The notes under the pieces are model-generated. The model saw only the letters and a program-made list of their open reading frames with translations, was not told the DNA's origin and searched no databases. The position numbers were made by a program, and so were the translations under genes. 64,000 bases of DNA from Luscinia megarhynchos. Lineage: Eukaryota > Chordata > Aves > Passeriformes > Turdidae. Below are positions 1 through 11,535 of the stretch, piece by piece; position 1 is the first letter of the stretch; each line of letters opens with the position of its first letter. Location of the stretch: positions 15,792,330 to 15,856,329 of the forward strand of contig CM067566.1 in assembly GCA_034336665.1 (NCBI GenBank), in the 5' to 3' direction.

Positions 1-1845
1 TGGGGTTTTGAATCAGTGGTCTAGTGACTAATGATTGTAATTGCCAGAACTATTTCACTGTCTCTTTAATACTAGGAGACAGTCTTTGCAGCACCAGTCC
101 CTGGGGAATGTGCATGAACTGAGTTTTAGGCTTATTCTCTGAAGACAGCTCAGACTTATTTATGCCTGGGTGGGGTTCCCATTTACAATTGCTCTGGAAC
201 CCAGGGATGTACTAGGCTGCAAGGAAGTTTGTGGGATTAAGGCTACTGTGGTGAGTGTATGTCTTTATTTTCAAAACATGTCCTATTTGTATCATTTTTG
301 AAAGGTTGGTGAATATGGAGAAAAACTTGAAATGAGACTGACCAGCTGGCCTAAAAGATTTATCACCAGGAGGTTCATTAGCATCTCCATTTCAGTATTG
401 CATCCTGTTCTCTTGTATTGTTACAGTTACAAAAAAACACAGCGCTCAAACGGAGCTCACTGCGTGTGGTGTTAAGTGACCTCAGCAAGCATACAGTCCA
501 GATTTTTAAATAAATAGGTCTCAAGATAATGAAAAACTTCATACTTTCTAGCAGACATTGGCAATTACTTGTGTAAGTGCTCTGGAAAATTCTTTAAAGC
601 ATGCATCTATGTGGCAAAACACCTAAATACCTCCTCACTTAAGTAAATAACTTATCATACCTCTATGAGCTACTATAAGCTCCTGAAAATCAAAGCAAAA
701 GAAGCATTAAGGGCAGCATTTGAACAGGCTGTGAATTAGAGATGCCTCTGCAGATGCAAGGGGTACAGAGCTGAGATACTCAGCAGAAGAGATTAGGGCA
801 TGGTGGTGTAGTTATATCTGGTATATCTCCCTGCTTTCATCAGCTCATGGCTCGCTGTTCTCCCTGGGGCAGACAGCTTGTCACCTCAATTTAGGAGACA
901 GCAAGGTGTCGGGAAGATTTGGCTCACTGAGACTTGCCCTTGTCGATTCAGTTCTTGCTTTGGGGACTCTGTGTTTAAATGCTCATTAAGAAGATTTTAC
1001 ACATTTTTTTTCCCCGTTTCAGATCTATTGCAAAATTACAATACTGTTTGGGATTTAGTTCACTAAGTTAGTTATCATTTGTAAATCTCTCCCTCCCCCC
1101 ACCCACACTTTCTTTCTACAGCTCTTTAGACATGCCATTTTCCTTCATTGGCAGCAGACATTCTAAGGTCTAAATTAATAGCATTTAAAATGTTTTGTCA
1201 TCTCAGATATCTCTGTGAATTTCTTTCAGTCAGTTGGGTGTTGACAGAATTGGTTAAACCCTTGCTTCACGATGTCATGTTTATTAGATGATAATAGTGG
1301 TGGTGGTTTTGAACAAAGGCTGCTGAAGTCAGCAGAAAGAATCCAATCCCTCTGAGAAAATGAATATTCAGAAAATGGTGTCTTACCAAAGATGCATCAT
1401 TAATTTGTCAGAAGTGGAGTCAATATGCATTATGTGCTGTATGTAGGCCAAAACTGCTGTTCAAAATTTACCTGAGCAATAAAGGGAGAAAGATCTAGGA
1501 AAGTAAATAATTGAAAGTACTAGAGTGGGAAGATTCCTATCCATCTAAGCTATCTAAATGTTTTTCTCTAAATAAATGCTCTGGAAATTTCCAGGAATTC
1601 TGAGAAATAGAACTACTCAGGAATAGCTGAGTAAGAATTTCAATCACAGCAAGCTATGAAAACAATGGTAAAAATTTATTCCACTTGCAAGTCAGCACCA
1701 GTACTTTCCTTCATTTTTGGTGACACAGTGCTACAGTTGTTACCTGTAATAGACACAGTGCAGTGTTGGTAAAGGAAGTGTCCCTTCCCAGCAGGGCTGT
1801 GATGGAAATGGGTTTGGGCCCTCTCTGCTGACTGACATGGTTTTA
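1..1845. other. Non-coding, nothing recognised
   Basis: AT-rich sequence with short, unsupported reading frames on both strands. I see no CR1 or LTR signature, no RNA gene and no exon with paired splice sites. Intron or intergenic DNA is the most likely reading. Confidence 0.6.
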
Positions 1846-2625
1846 TGTTCCAGGTAATAATATTTCTAGAGTGATGCCTCTGCCTGAATTAAGGTGCAAA
1901 TGAGAACCATATGCCAAAGTCAGTGGTATGTTTTTTATTTAACAGAAAATGAGAGGGACAGAGATAGAGAGAGAAAGAGAAAGAAATAGAAAACCAGTGA
2001 GGGGAGAGAAAGATAGCAACAGAGACAGATTATGTAGAAAATATCTCTGCCCTTTGGATCCCAGTGGCAGCCCATTGATTCTCTCCATCTGGCCTTTTTA
2101 CTGGTTAGGGCCCCCCCCCAAAATAGAGTCTTGTGGATTAATATATGTTCAAACCAGGTGGGAACACCCAGGTACCTCCCTTGGACTGGGAGCAAGTTTG
2201 ACACAATCTCTTGCAGCGGTCTCTGCATCTATTGCATCACATGCAGTACTCTGGTGCAAGGTCTCAGGAATGAGTCTGGGGAGAGCTTTGGGGGTCTTTG
2301 ATGGTTTATGACACCCCCTCAGCTGCCCCTCGTGACTGTCCCACGGATGTGGCCTTTTGGGGGTGGGGGTTTTACAGCTGAGCCAGTTTGTGTAATGGAG
2401 GATGGATGTTTGCTGCCTCTGAGCAGAGGTCGTTCCACATACCTAAAACTCTCCTCCTTTCCCCTTGGTTGATAGAGGGGGTTCTGTGTGGACCTGGCCT
2501 CAGCAGATGAGCCTGTGGGCTTTGGCATCCCCCACCCTGAACCTGTCCAGAGCTGATGGTAGAATTTCTCATGATGGATTTCGCTTGTAACAACATGTTG
2601 GTTCAATCCTGCTGAAGCAAACAAT
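1846..2625 (-). mobile_element. LTR-like element of an endogenous retrovirus, minus orientation (solo LTR or LTR fragment)
   Basis: Read on the minus strand, this GC-richer block has the order of an avian retroviral LTR. A U3-like part is followed by a TATA-like TAAAAAGG (plus 2093-2101 in reverse), then a long pyrimidine-rich stretch (plus 1950-2030 is almost pure purine), then AATAAA (plus 1934-1939 reads TTTATT), then a short U5-like tail. It also carries a C9 run at 2111-2119. Reading frames inside it (for example 2319-2624 minus) look incidental. I could not settle the ends: several TG/CA pairs are possible (for example 1846 and 2595) and none gave a convincing target-site duplication. 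No gag, pol or env sequence adjoins it, so a solo LTR is most likely. The family was recognised from memory and has not been checked against a repeat library. Confidence 0.6.
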
Positions 2626-5040
2626 GAAAAAGCAGATAAAAAGGAAGCCCTTCCTTCAAAAGCCAGGAAATCAATGGAACAACTTATTTCAAAGTCTGAA
2701 CTTCAGCCCCTATTTAAATGTAGATTTATTTTTTTTAAGGTGAAGATAACTGACTGAGGGATCATCTAATAAAAAAGTCACGTATTCTCCATTACGCATA
2801 ATTTCAAAATCAGGATTTGATGTCTTCCTGAAAGACATTCTAGCTAAACCTTAAATTACACAAACATTGAATCCATAATCAAATTTGGAAGATTACAGAA
2901 GCTTCTCAGTGGGGTTCACAAAAACTACAGGTCTGTTATTTATGCAGTGTTGCAAAAACACAATTTTGAAGGAGAGAACAAACTTCCCTTTGAATACCAA
3001 GTCTGGCTAATATCCTCAGTGCTAACCTACATATCCTGATGGGGTCACTTGCATTTTACAAAAGGACACCCTGAAAGAAATTGCTAAAAGCACTCTCAGA
3101 GGATAAGTTCTGTGAGTTAAACACTTAGCCATGTACACAAAAAATGTTTTTCATGTAGTCCATCTTTCCTATCCTGAAAGTACCTGTTTATGACAAAATG
3201 GTCTGATTTAATATAGTAAAATAAGGCATTTATCAAAAATTTAAAAAAATAATATATATGTATGTGTATATAGCACATTCTTTAGACCTCAGGAATGGAG
3301 AGGAGCAACAGCTTTGTGTGTGAGCACAAAAGCTGACATTCCACTATCAGGTTTGCTCAAAATAGCTAATTTCTTCTAAACGTTGATGTATCAGCTTGTT
3401 AAATATTATTTTGTTTTTTAAGTAATTTGCTGGAATTATGAGAACTCTCTGAAGAACAAAACAATATTCTTTGTGAAAAGAGTGGTATGAGTAGGACTTT
3501 CTTCCAAAAACAAGTTTTGAACTTTAGATCTGTACCTTGATCTACCTAGCCATGATCTATCCCCAAATTTGCCAGAGCTGTAGGATTTATGCCTGTTAAA
3601 GATTTTAACCTGAATCTCTTAATTATTATCATTATTTAATGTCAAATTTATTTTGATTTTGGCATAATCAAACACCTCAATTCCATTGATTTAATTTGTC
3701 TTTCTGTATAACTAAACTATCTTTTTTCCCCCAGAATACTCACTGCTTCACTTTTTCAGAAATTCCTCAGGATTAGCTCTTGGCAGCTGATCTTTACACT
3801 GTTTTTCTGATGATTTTATTGTCAGTTTAATTGCTGTTGAAAACAAAACATCAGCTATATGCATGTTGGCCAGGTTTCTTTTACAGTCTCACTTTTACTG
3901 TAGCATTTACAAATCCAGGCTACCTATCACAGAGACGGGCTTAAAATGATTGCATGTTTACTAGTTCTTCCATCATTTAAAATACTAATATTTATTTCAT
4001 CTATTCATGTGATGCTGTCCCACATGAATTACTTTAACTGAGCTAATGTATAATTAGTGTTTCTCACCATTTCCATGTTTTCTACCTTAACTAGATGGGA
4101 ATTCTGCTCCTACTTTATGCTCCAGAGAAATAAGAGATTATTAGCTATTGAACTATTTCATTACTATATGTATTCTTCAGAAATTCCACTCATTTTAAAA
4201 TCAGAATTACAGAATCCCTTTTGTTTTTTAAATAATTTAATTCCTAACGTTTCCATGCTCAAAAGTATTTTGGCTTGTTTTGTATGTGTGAAATGTAATT
4301 GTCTTTCCTAAGCGTATGATACCTTCCTGAAGCAAAACACTTTCTTTCAGTAATTAGGTGGTTTTGTGTTTCTAAGGCATTCAAGATGTGTTACTAGTTC
4401 AAAGCTGGGATTTTGTCTGCCTAACAGTTTTCAAGGAGAAGAAAGCAAATGACAGATGTATAACTGAATTGTGTGTGCTAAGGGGATTTTCAAGAAACGT
4501 AAATTCATTGCAAACGTGAATTTTTTGCCTGGTGAACCTGCATACTTCTGTGGACCAAACCACTTTCTTATATACAGATGAATTATAATCTTCACTGTAG
4601 GAATCTGTGGTGCTATTTTTTAATTTTTCAAATCAGCTTGGTGCCAGAAAATGCTGATTTATTTTCGACATTTTGAAAGTTTTTAGCTGTTAGCTAAACT
4701 GCCCTTGTACTGCCCCTGTGCTCACAGAAGCTTTTTTTTCCTTAGGATGGGAAGGTGAGAGCTGGCTGTAATGACTGATCTTATTTCCTCTATCTTTTAC
4801 TTCTTCTACCTCAAGTACCTAAACTGCTATCAACAATTAAAGGGAATTTGCAGTTCCCTGGATAATGTAAACATTTGTAGTTAGTAATTACAGAGACTTT
4901 TCACTCTCCTGGCCCTGAAGAAAATCAGCTGCTCAGAACTAATAAATGCTGTTTCTAGTTTCTTGTGGTATCCTTCTAACTGTTTTTCTGAGACTTCCCC
5001 ACAATGACGACCTACAGAATATCAGTAGTGTTAGGTGTCA
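2626..5040. other. Non-coding, nothing recognised
   Basis: AT-rich DNA with a short (AT)/(TATG) stretch near 3248-3272 and many short T runs. The 84-codon frame at 4057-4311 has AT-driven composition and no supporting splice signals. I see no repeat family. Confidence 0.55.
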
Positions 5041-5049
5041 GTGAAGGGA

Positions 5050-5760
5050 GGTCTCTCTTCAACAAATCGTTCTCTCTTAATAAACAGAAGGAGCATAATT
5101 CTCAGACCTGAGGGAATGTGACTTCTAACAGGGAGGCGGAGAAGGATTTGTTATTCCTGCCTTGGAACCCTTCAAGGGTCATTCTAAGTCCTTGTACATC
5201 TCTGAGTATCTTGCTCTCAACAATTACCAGTCAGTGAAAGCGGCTTCAGTGCCTGAAGTAGCAGCCGAGCAAGACAAAGGCGCTGCATTGAAGCCAGAGA
5301 TAGGACCCATCATTCTTGGCATTGTGTCAAAACACAGAGTTCTAATTTATTCAATGATTAATCCCCACCTCCAGGAGAAATCAAACTGCTGCAGCTGAGC
5401 ATGACCACTGGTTATTAGGGCAGACCAGCATACATCACATTTCGCATCTGAATACTAACATCCATGCCTTCAGAACTAAAAAAATTTGCCCGAGCTGCCC
5501 CTTGTAGGGCCACCATTATCTTGTCAGCAGGTTTTAGAAAGTGAATTCCCAACGTTTGCATGGTCTCATATGCCTCGCTTGGGAGTACAGAGGCAAAGCC
5601 ACACTTAATACTGACTCCAGTGGTCCTTTTCCATAGAGGTAAATATACTGCAGAGGGCAGAGTGGAAGCCTTTTAGCAGCTGATGAGAGACAGTGCTTAT
5701 TGAAGCAATTGCTTTAAAATATTCCCAGATGGGAGCATTCTCAGAGCTGCAACATGCACC
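5050..5760. promoter_or_regulatory. Candidate conserved non-coding element (enhancer-like), unproven
   Basis: Compared with its surroundings this block is less AT-rich, keeps several CpGs (for example near 5133, 5239, 5267, 5282, 5493, 5551 and 5577), lacks low-complexity runs and matches no repeat I know. It contains TALE-type TGTCA cores and a small perfect hairpin (CTTCAG-TGC-CTGAAG, about 5246-5260). The 78-codon frame at 5162-5398 could be a shadow of this composition. Deep conservation cannot be tested here; this is an inference from texture only. Confidence 0.25.
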
Positions 5761-7184
5761 TGGTAGGGCTCAGGGCTGAAGGTGGGAAAGATTCTCTGGC
5801 ATTAGTAGCAGGGGCTGTGTGATCACAGGTTTTGCAGTATGTGGGGGTGAAAGAAATAATGATGATGGACAAACTCTCAACAAAGGTAAAACTGCTATTA
5901 CTTTAGAATGTATGCCATGTGTACATTGAAAGTTTGAAAAGAGCTTTATACTGTTGTTATTTATACTGTTGTTCTGTTGTTCAGAGTAGACTCCTCTGAA
6001 CATCTCAAAATCTGTTATCACAGAAGTCCACCAATATTTTATTTGAAATTTAGATTTATTTAGTGGCTTATTGGAATTAACTATGCAACATTTTTTCAGA
6101 CTCGTTGATATGATTGGAATTTTGGGATGGAGTATTCTGACTCACACCAGAGAAAAAAACCCTCTTATAATAAATTCTTATTTTCTAATTTTTTCTTCAA
6201 AACTAAGCAAAATCAGCAGATATTTATTTCAGGGATGTGGAAAAAAAACCAATTATGAACTGGTGTTTTATTTAAGGCCTTTATTGTGGGAAAGGGAAGA
6301 AGTGGATCAGCATCTTTGTTAATTGCAAAGACCTATGGGGAGTTTCAATCCCCATTGTCTCAAAGGTAGTTCATTCAGTTGTGACTGAAATTTTGTTCAT
6401 ATTGAGAATATTTCTAATTCTTTATTTTGATCACTACTTCATTAAATTTTAGGATATTTACTTTTAATTGGTTCTTTCAAGATTTTTAACCTCGTTAGTA
6501 TGGAAAACTAGTTACAAGGGTGTTACCCATCACCTGTGAGTATATCCATCCACAGGTTTCTTCTACCTGGAACTTGATTTTTAATTTGCTACTTAATCTC
6601 GGTAAACCTGCTACTCTTCTGGTTTAATATAATTAATTTTGTTAGTTGCCCATTTGTGCAAGTCAAGATCTCTAGGCCTATTATGCAAATTTCAGTTTTA
6701 ATACATAGACTCATTAGCTCACAGCTTGCACTGAGAGCATGATGCCCCATTGGTGTATTTTCTGATGTTGACCAGATATCACTCTGGAATTTAGCAGCTA
6801 TTTACTCATTAAATCCAAAGAAAAGGAGAGGAAGAAACTAGTGATGAAGAGAAAGAAAATCTTCTAAGTGTGATTGCTCATATTAACTAAAAATCTCAGT
6901 AAAGGTTTAATCCAACCAACTAGTAGGGTGCCATATTGAACCCAGTTTGAGGTGCATATTTTTCAAGAAAGAGGCCAAATATTTGAAAGAATAATGAATT
7001 CAGACTTTCTAGGGTGTTGTTGAGGGATGTGGTAGGTTGACCTTGCTCTATCACTCCCCTTCTTAGAGGGACAAGGGTCAGAAATGATGGGTTCATGGGC
7101 AGGCAGGGAGTCAAATTACTGTAATGAGCAGAACTCAGCTTGGGGAAATTAATCAAATAATTAATAAATAATAAAATCAGAGTA
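5761..7184. other. Non-coding, nothing recognised
   Basis: AT-rich unique-looking sequence. The frames at 5770-6021 (minus) and 6071-6322 (plus) have no signal peptide, motif or splice support. Confidence 0.55.
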
Positions 7185-8060
7185 GGATGATGAGAAAAAA
7201 AAATCAGATCTTAAAACACCTTCCTCTGACTCCTCCCTTCTTCCAGGGATTGACTTTGCTTTGGATTTCTCTTCCTCATCCCAGGGAGTTGCAACCGGGG
7301 TTGCAGTCACTCCATCAAATATTGTCTCTGATGTTCCTTCCTCCTCAATTTCTTCCCTGGAACCCCTTTGGGGTTCCATTCACAAGAGACAGTCCTCCTT
7401 GAACTTTTCCACAATGGGACCTTCTTATGGGCTGCAGTTCTTTATGCACTGCAGTAGTATAGGTTCTTTCTATGGGGTGTATGCCTTTCCTAGAGGCATC
7501 AGTGTGGATCCTCTGTGGAGTCACAAGTCTGACTAGCAAATCTGCTCCAGCAGGGGCTTCTTTCTCCATAAGTCCTGCCAGGATCATGTTCCAGCTTCCC
7601 GTGGTGGGGGGGGGGAGTCTTCCTGTATTTCCCGGTGCAGCATCATGCAGGTACATCCACCTGCTCACCTGAGCAAGTCCTCTGCAGGTTGCAGGTGCTG
7701 CAGGGGCATAGCTGCCTCACCATGGTCTTCACTGTGGGCGGCAGGGGAACCTCAGCTTGGGCACCTAGGTCACCTCCTGGCCTCACCCTCTGACCTTGGT
7801 GTCTGCAGGGCCCTTCCTCTCACACCCTCACTCTCGCTACAGCTGTGCAGTTGTTTCCTCCCCTCCGTTATCCTGGTGGCGCTGCCCTCATTGCTGATGG
7901 GCTCAGCCTTGGCAGGCACAGGCCTGTCTTGGAGCTGGTGGCACTGTTGGACAGTGGGGCAGCTTCTGGCATCTCTCAGAAGCCGCCCAGCAGTGTAACA
8001 CTCCAGGCCTGGATTGTACGGCCTGCAGTACAGCAGTGGGCAAAAGTCCGAGGGCAGTAA
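7185..8060 (+). repeat. GC-rich decayed interspersed repeat, probably LTR/ERV-derived (avian type)
   Basis: The block switches abruptly to GC-rich text built from degenerate, internally similar phrases such as 'gggctgcagttctt', 'ctgctccagcaggggctt', 'ccacctgctcacc' and 'accttggtgtctgcaggg'. This wording matches, as I remember it, a high-copy avian repeat that precedes 'cagcttct..cagaagcc'. A G10 run lies at 7606-7615. Several 60-117 codon frames on both strands overlap here and are best read as by-products of GC-rich repeat sequence. The strand given is that of the remembered phrases, not of transcription. An LTR origin is the most likely, but the family is not established. Confidence 0.5.
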
Positions 8061-8409
8061 ATAAAAAGAGAGATGGGCATGATTCAGTGAACTGAAAGCA
8101 AAAGGGACTTTCATATCAAAACAACAAATGTACAGAAGCCGAGCACAGTATGGGATGAGCTAAAATGGCAAGGGCCAGGGTGGATACAGGGTATACAGAA
8201 GGTAGAGGGCAGAGTCTGACGGTGAGAGTCTAATAGGAAACAATGATTAGGAATATTAAAATTAATGTTGCAAACATGAACCAATAACAATAGGGGAAAC
8301 AGAGAACTTACTAGAAGCACTAACATATGAACTCCCAGGGGACAATGTGGGTGAGCTTTTACTCGCAATACTACAGGAATTTTTCCCATAGCTTTATGCA
8401 AAAGCCTTC
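8061..8409. other. AT-richer segment interrupting the GC-rich repeat block
   Basis: Composition drops back to AT-rich between two parts of what looks like one repeat. It may be internal sequence of the element or a later insertion. It starts near a run resembling 'cagtaaataaaaag' (8055-8070). No terminal repeats or coding sequence were seen. Confidence 0.3.
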
Positions 8410-8520
8410 ATCTTGCTCAACCCCAACACAGCAGCACCACCTTTGCCTCCCCAGCCTCCCACCCCCCCATGCCCACCACTACCAAGACCTTGGCATGCAA
8501 GTGTGATACGTGGGGGAAGA
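8410..8520 (+). repeat. C-rich end of the GC-rich repeat block
   Basis: C-rich text (8449-8475) is followed by 'ctaccaagaccttggcatgc' and 'gtgatacgtggggg'. This resembles the distal end of the same remembered avian repeat as 7185-8060, displaced about 350 bases downstream. Frames across it (8394-8636 minus, 8413-8718 plus) show proline/glycine runs produced by the C-rich tract, not a protein domain. Confidence 0.4.
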
Positions 8521-8689
8521 GTCAATAATGATATGAGGATGTTTAGCCTGTTGGAAAGAGAACTCTGGAGTGCTGTGATAACAAACTTCTGTATGCAAGG
8601 GCTGCTGTACAGGGGTTTTCTGTGCTCTGTCCCCATTGTGCAGAAACAAGATGAATCTCCAGCAAGAGAGGTTCAGATGGGGTATCAGA

Positions 8690-8870
8690 ATAAACTTGCC
8701 AAGGCTGTGAAATACTAGAATGGAAGTATGTGTCTTTATCACTAGAAGATTTTAAGAGCAGACTAGACAAACTGGTTAGGTGTGATAGATAATTGATTCT
8801 GTCTGAAGTCATAGACACTTTCTAAATATATGAGACTTTTTTCAACTCTATGATTAGATGTTTCTATCAG
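8690..8870 (+). mobile_element. CR1 LINE 3' fragment, old subfamily
   Basis: 'ggctgtgaaata' leads to 'agaagattttaagagcagactagacaaac', the usual layout of older CR1 3' ends (a short C-terminal ORF2/UTR piece), and it finishes near 'ctctatgattagatg' (8847-8860), which resembles the CR1 terminal ATTCTATG-type repeat. It is 5'-truncated, as nearly all CR1 copies are. It is degenerate and non-functional. Confidence 0.55.
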
Positions 8871-8931
8871 AACTGCACTATTCCTTTGCTGGGGATTTCA
8901 TACATGCAGAAAAAATTTACCTTAAGAGCCT

Positions 8932-8952
8932 GCCCTGGGCTGGGCTGGGCTG
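8932..8952. repeat. Short tandem repeat (CTGGG)n
   Basis: About three and a half copies of CTGGG/GGGCT in a row (gccctgggctgggctgggct). It is a simple repeat with no further context. Confidence 0.8.
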
Positions 8953-9904
8953 CCTTTACTACTTAGGAGCTGTTACAGTGCTGGGTTTCTTGGCTTTAGT
9001 ACAAGAATAATGTTGATAAACAGTGATGCTTTGGTTGCTGCTAAGAAATGTTTACCCTGAGTCAAGGATTTTTCAGTGTCCGTTGCTCTGCTAGTGAGGA
9101 GCTTCACAGAAAGCTGGCTCAAAATGTAGCCAGGACAGGATGTCCCAAACTGGCCAAAGGGATATTCCACACTACAGATCATCACACCAGTCTATGGGTG
9201 TTGGCTGGAAGAGGGTGATTGCTGTTCAAGGACAGGCTGGGTCAGTGAGTGGTGGGCAACTCTGTTGTGTATCACTTGTTTCTGTTGTAGTCTGCTGCTC
9301 TCTCTCCCTCTCTTTATAATTACAGTCTTACTAATTATAATATTATTGGCATATTATTATTAACAATAACAACATTTTCTTTCAGTTATTAAATTGCTCC
9401 TATCTTAATCCATATGGTTTATCTTTTCTTTTTAATTCTTCTCCGCACAAGGTTGGGGGAAGTGAGTAAGTGACTGTGTGATACTTAATTGCTTAATTTA
9501 TTCCAGTGAACCTTTAAAACTAGAACTTACTTTATAGGTACTAAATGGTCAACAATTAACTTTATTGGCTTTGGTGAAAATAAAACAGGACCATTTCTTA
9601 AAGAGAAATTCATATTAATAGAATATTAGCTATAGAATCAAAGTCAAATCACTGGCACTGTTTGGCCTTCTAATTGATTTAACTGCCTTAAATTAGGATC
9701 TTTTTTTTTCCTAAGGCTCTTATATTATTCTAATTCTTATGATAAATCCTCAATTACAATTGTAATTATAGGATAATTTACATTTCACTTAAGAAAATCA
9801 TCTAAGTGTGATCAATGTAAATATAGGCAATTCAGAAGTTCAAGTAATTCTTTTAGATGCCACTATGTTAAATAAGCATCTGTCTTGCTTTGGACAGTAT
9901 GTCA
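8953..9904. other. Non-coding with AT palindrome
   Basis: AT-rich unique sequence. A perfect 16-base palindrome AATTACAATTGTAATT lies at 9752-9767 and combines TAATT homeodomain-type cores with inverted ACAAT/ATTGT SOX-type cores. No gene seen. Confidence 0.5.
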
Positions 9905-10420
9905 ATTAAAATGTAGCCCAAGTATTACTTAGTAAAAGTTGCAACATTAGTTTTAATTCTGTCAGATGTGGTAAGTAAAGGGAGTAAGTATGCTTCTGTT
10001 TTAAGCTTTCAGAAACCTGAAGACTCAGGAGTGGGGATACATGAATGTATTCTCCTCGGACTGAAAATAAAGATGGCATTCCATGCCATGACTGAGGGAA
10101 GGGGTGGCAGTGGAAATTAAATCTGTCATCACAAGATGATTTATTTCTCAGTGGAGCAGGAGACCTTCCTGGCCTACAGAGCTGCCATTTAATTTGCACC
10201 CAATTGAGCCAGAAACAAGAATAAAGCCAGCCAAAAACCACTAAAATATGTTTGCATAAGAAGAAAGAACTAAAGTGCTTCCAATACTTGAATGAAACCT
10301 TAAAACTACCAGTAATAAGCCCTGTTTTGTCTATTGCCATGGTAATACAATGACATTCTCACCTCTGTGCTGTCATTTTCCATTATGGCAACTGTAATGT
10401 GGCAAAACCCTTATATTTTG
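9905..10420. promoter_or_regulatory. Candidate regulatory block with RFX X-box-like site
   Basis: Non-repetitive sequence of mixed composition. ATTGCCATGGTAAT at 10333-10346 fits the RFX X-box layout (GTTGCC-AT-GGYAAC) except at the outer bases. The 144-codon minus-strand frame 9906-10340 is one of the longest uninterrupted frames in the window, but it has no signal peptide, domain or splice support and I do not call it a gene. Regulatory function is inferred from motif and texture only. Confidence 0.25.
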
Positions 10421-11335
10421 CAGGCAAAAGAGAAAAAGGAAAGGGATTGAAACCTATAGCACTATTGTTCACATATTTCAATGCTAAAGGGATTTGCAAA
10501 AATATGTATTGCATCTTCATTTTGGCTTTGTCAATAAACTGTAAAGCTCTTATCTATAAATAGAAAAAATTAAATAGGTGAAAAAAATTACTGAAGAACA
10601 AGATATCTTGCTTACTCCATTAAAAAGAAGAAGAAATTAAGAAAACACTCAGCTAAACATTCAGCTTCCTCTTGGCTTCTGTGGCCTATTTGAAGTACTG
10701 GAGTACAAGTTTCCTTGGAAGTGCCAATGCTAGAGGTGGAAAAGTCTTATGAGATCACCTAAAGCATTACCTCACTCACCAGCACAAAAAAGGTTTTGTG
10801 TTGTTGGGACTTTTTCCTAGAGAAAGTTATTTTCATAGTTAGCTTGCTTCCTTCCTTAGGTTAGACCTAAAATAAATCTCTAAACAGGTGTTTATTTCCT
10901 TACTGTAGAGGACACCTTCTTTTTAAAGCTAAGGCGTACTCCAGACACTTGTTATAAGGATGATTTTCTGATTTCAGTAACTATATTTGAACAAAACTTC
11001 CTCTTGAGAATAGGTAGATTTTGGGAGAGAATTTTTCTTTTTTATAGAGAAACTACATATACAGAAATTTTATAACTAATCATCACTTTAGCTTTTGCAT
11101 GTAACAGTTGAATTATGTAAATTAATACAAGTTCACTAAAGTCAGTCAGTCATTTTCTATCTGCAGCACTGGAATATGCTGGAAACTGCCTGTTTACTTA
11201 AAACATTTAATTACTTTTTTGTTTTTTTCCAGTTGGCTTCCAGCAGATTTCAAGTTGCTAGCCTAACAGAAAATGTATGGATGATAACTAAAGAGTAGTG
11301 TTTCTTCTCCTGTTCTCATCCTCAGAGAATATCTC
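10421..11335. other. Non-coding, nothing firm
   Basis: AT-rich. A segment near 10725-10785 ('gaggtggaaaagtcttatgagatcacct') faintly resembles a minus-oriented CR1 3' end but is too short and diverged to call. Confidence 0.5.
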
Positions 11336-11428
11336 CTTCCCAAATGTTTTTGTTTACTGTAAAATGCAGATAATGGTAATCCTTTGAAAAGAGCTTTGAA
11401 ATCTGTATTTGAAAGATGCTGTTCATAG
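11336..11428 (+). mobile_element. MIR-like ancient SINE relic
   Basis: 'ctgtaaaatgcagataatggtaatcc' followed closely by 'gaaaagagctttgaaatctgtatttgaaagatgct' follows the MIR 3' half (ctgtaaaatggggataat ... aaagcgctttgaaatc ... aaaagcgct). Divergence is high, as expected for amniote-age MIRs in birds. The 5' tRNA-like part is not recognisable. Confidence 0.5.
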
Positions 11429-11535
11429 CAGTAGCCTGCAGGCTATTACTACTTTCAAATGGACTGCCACCCTGATAGGATAGAGGAGGTGGTGTTAATC
11501 CTCAAGACTGTGGAATCTTTCAGCCTTGGCTTCCC

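Noticed and set aside
1935..2624. Frames of 74-120 codons on both strands
   Set aside because: They lie within the LTR-like block and include purine/pyrimidine-run translations.
7160..8718. Dense cluster of overlapping frames suggesting a gene
   Set aside because: Frames overlap in all phases on both strands inside a GC-rich decayed repeat; no consistent coding frame.
9906..10340. 144-codon minus-strand frame
   Set aside because: No domain, signal peptide or splice support; length alone is not strong evidence in 64 kb over six frames.
10725..10785. Possible minus-oriented old CR1 end
   Set aside because: Only a few CR1-like words remain; too short to separate from chance.
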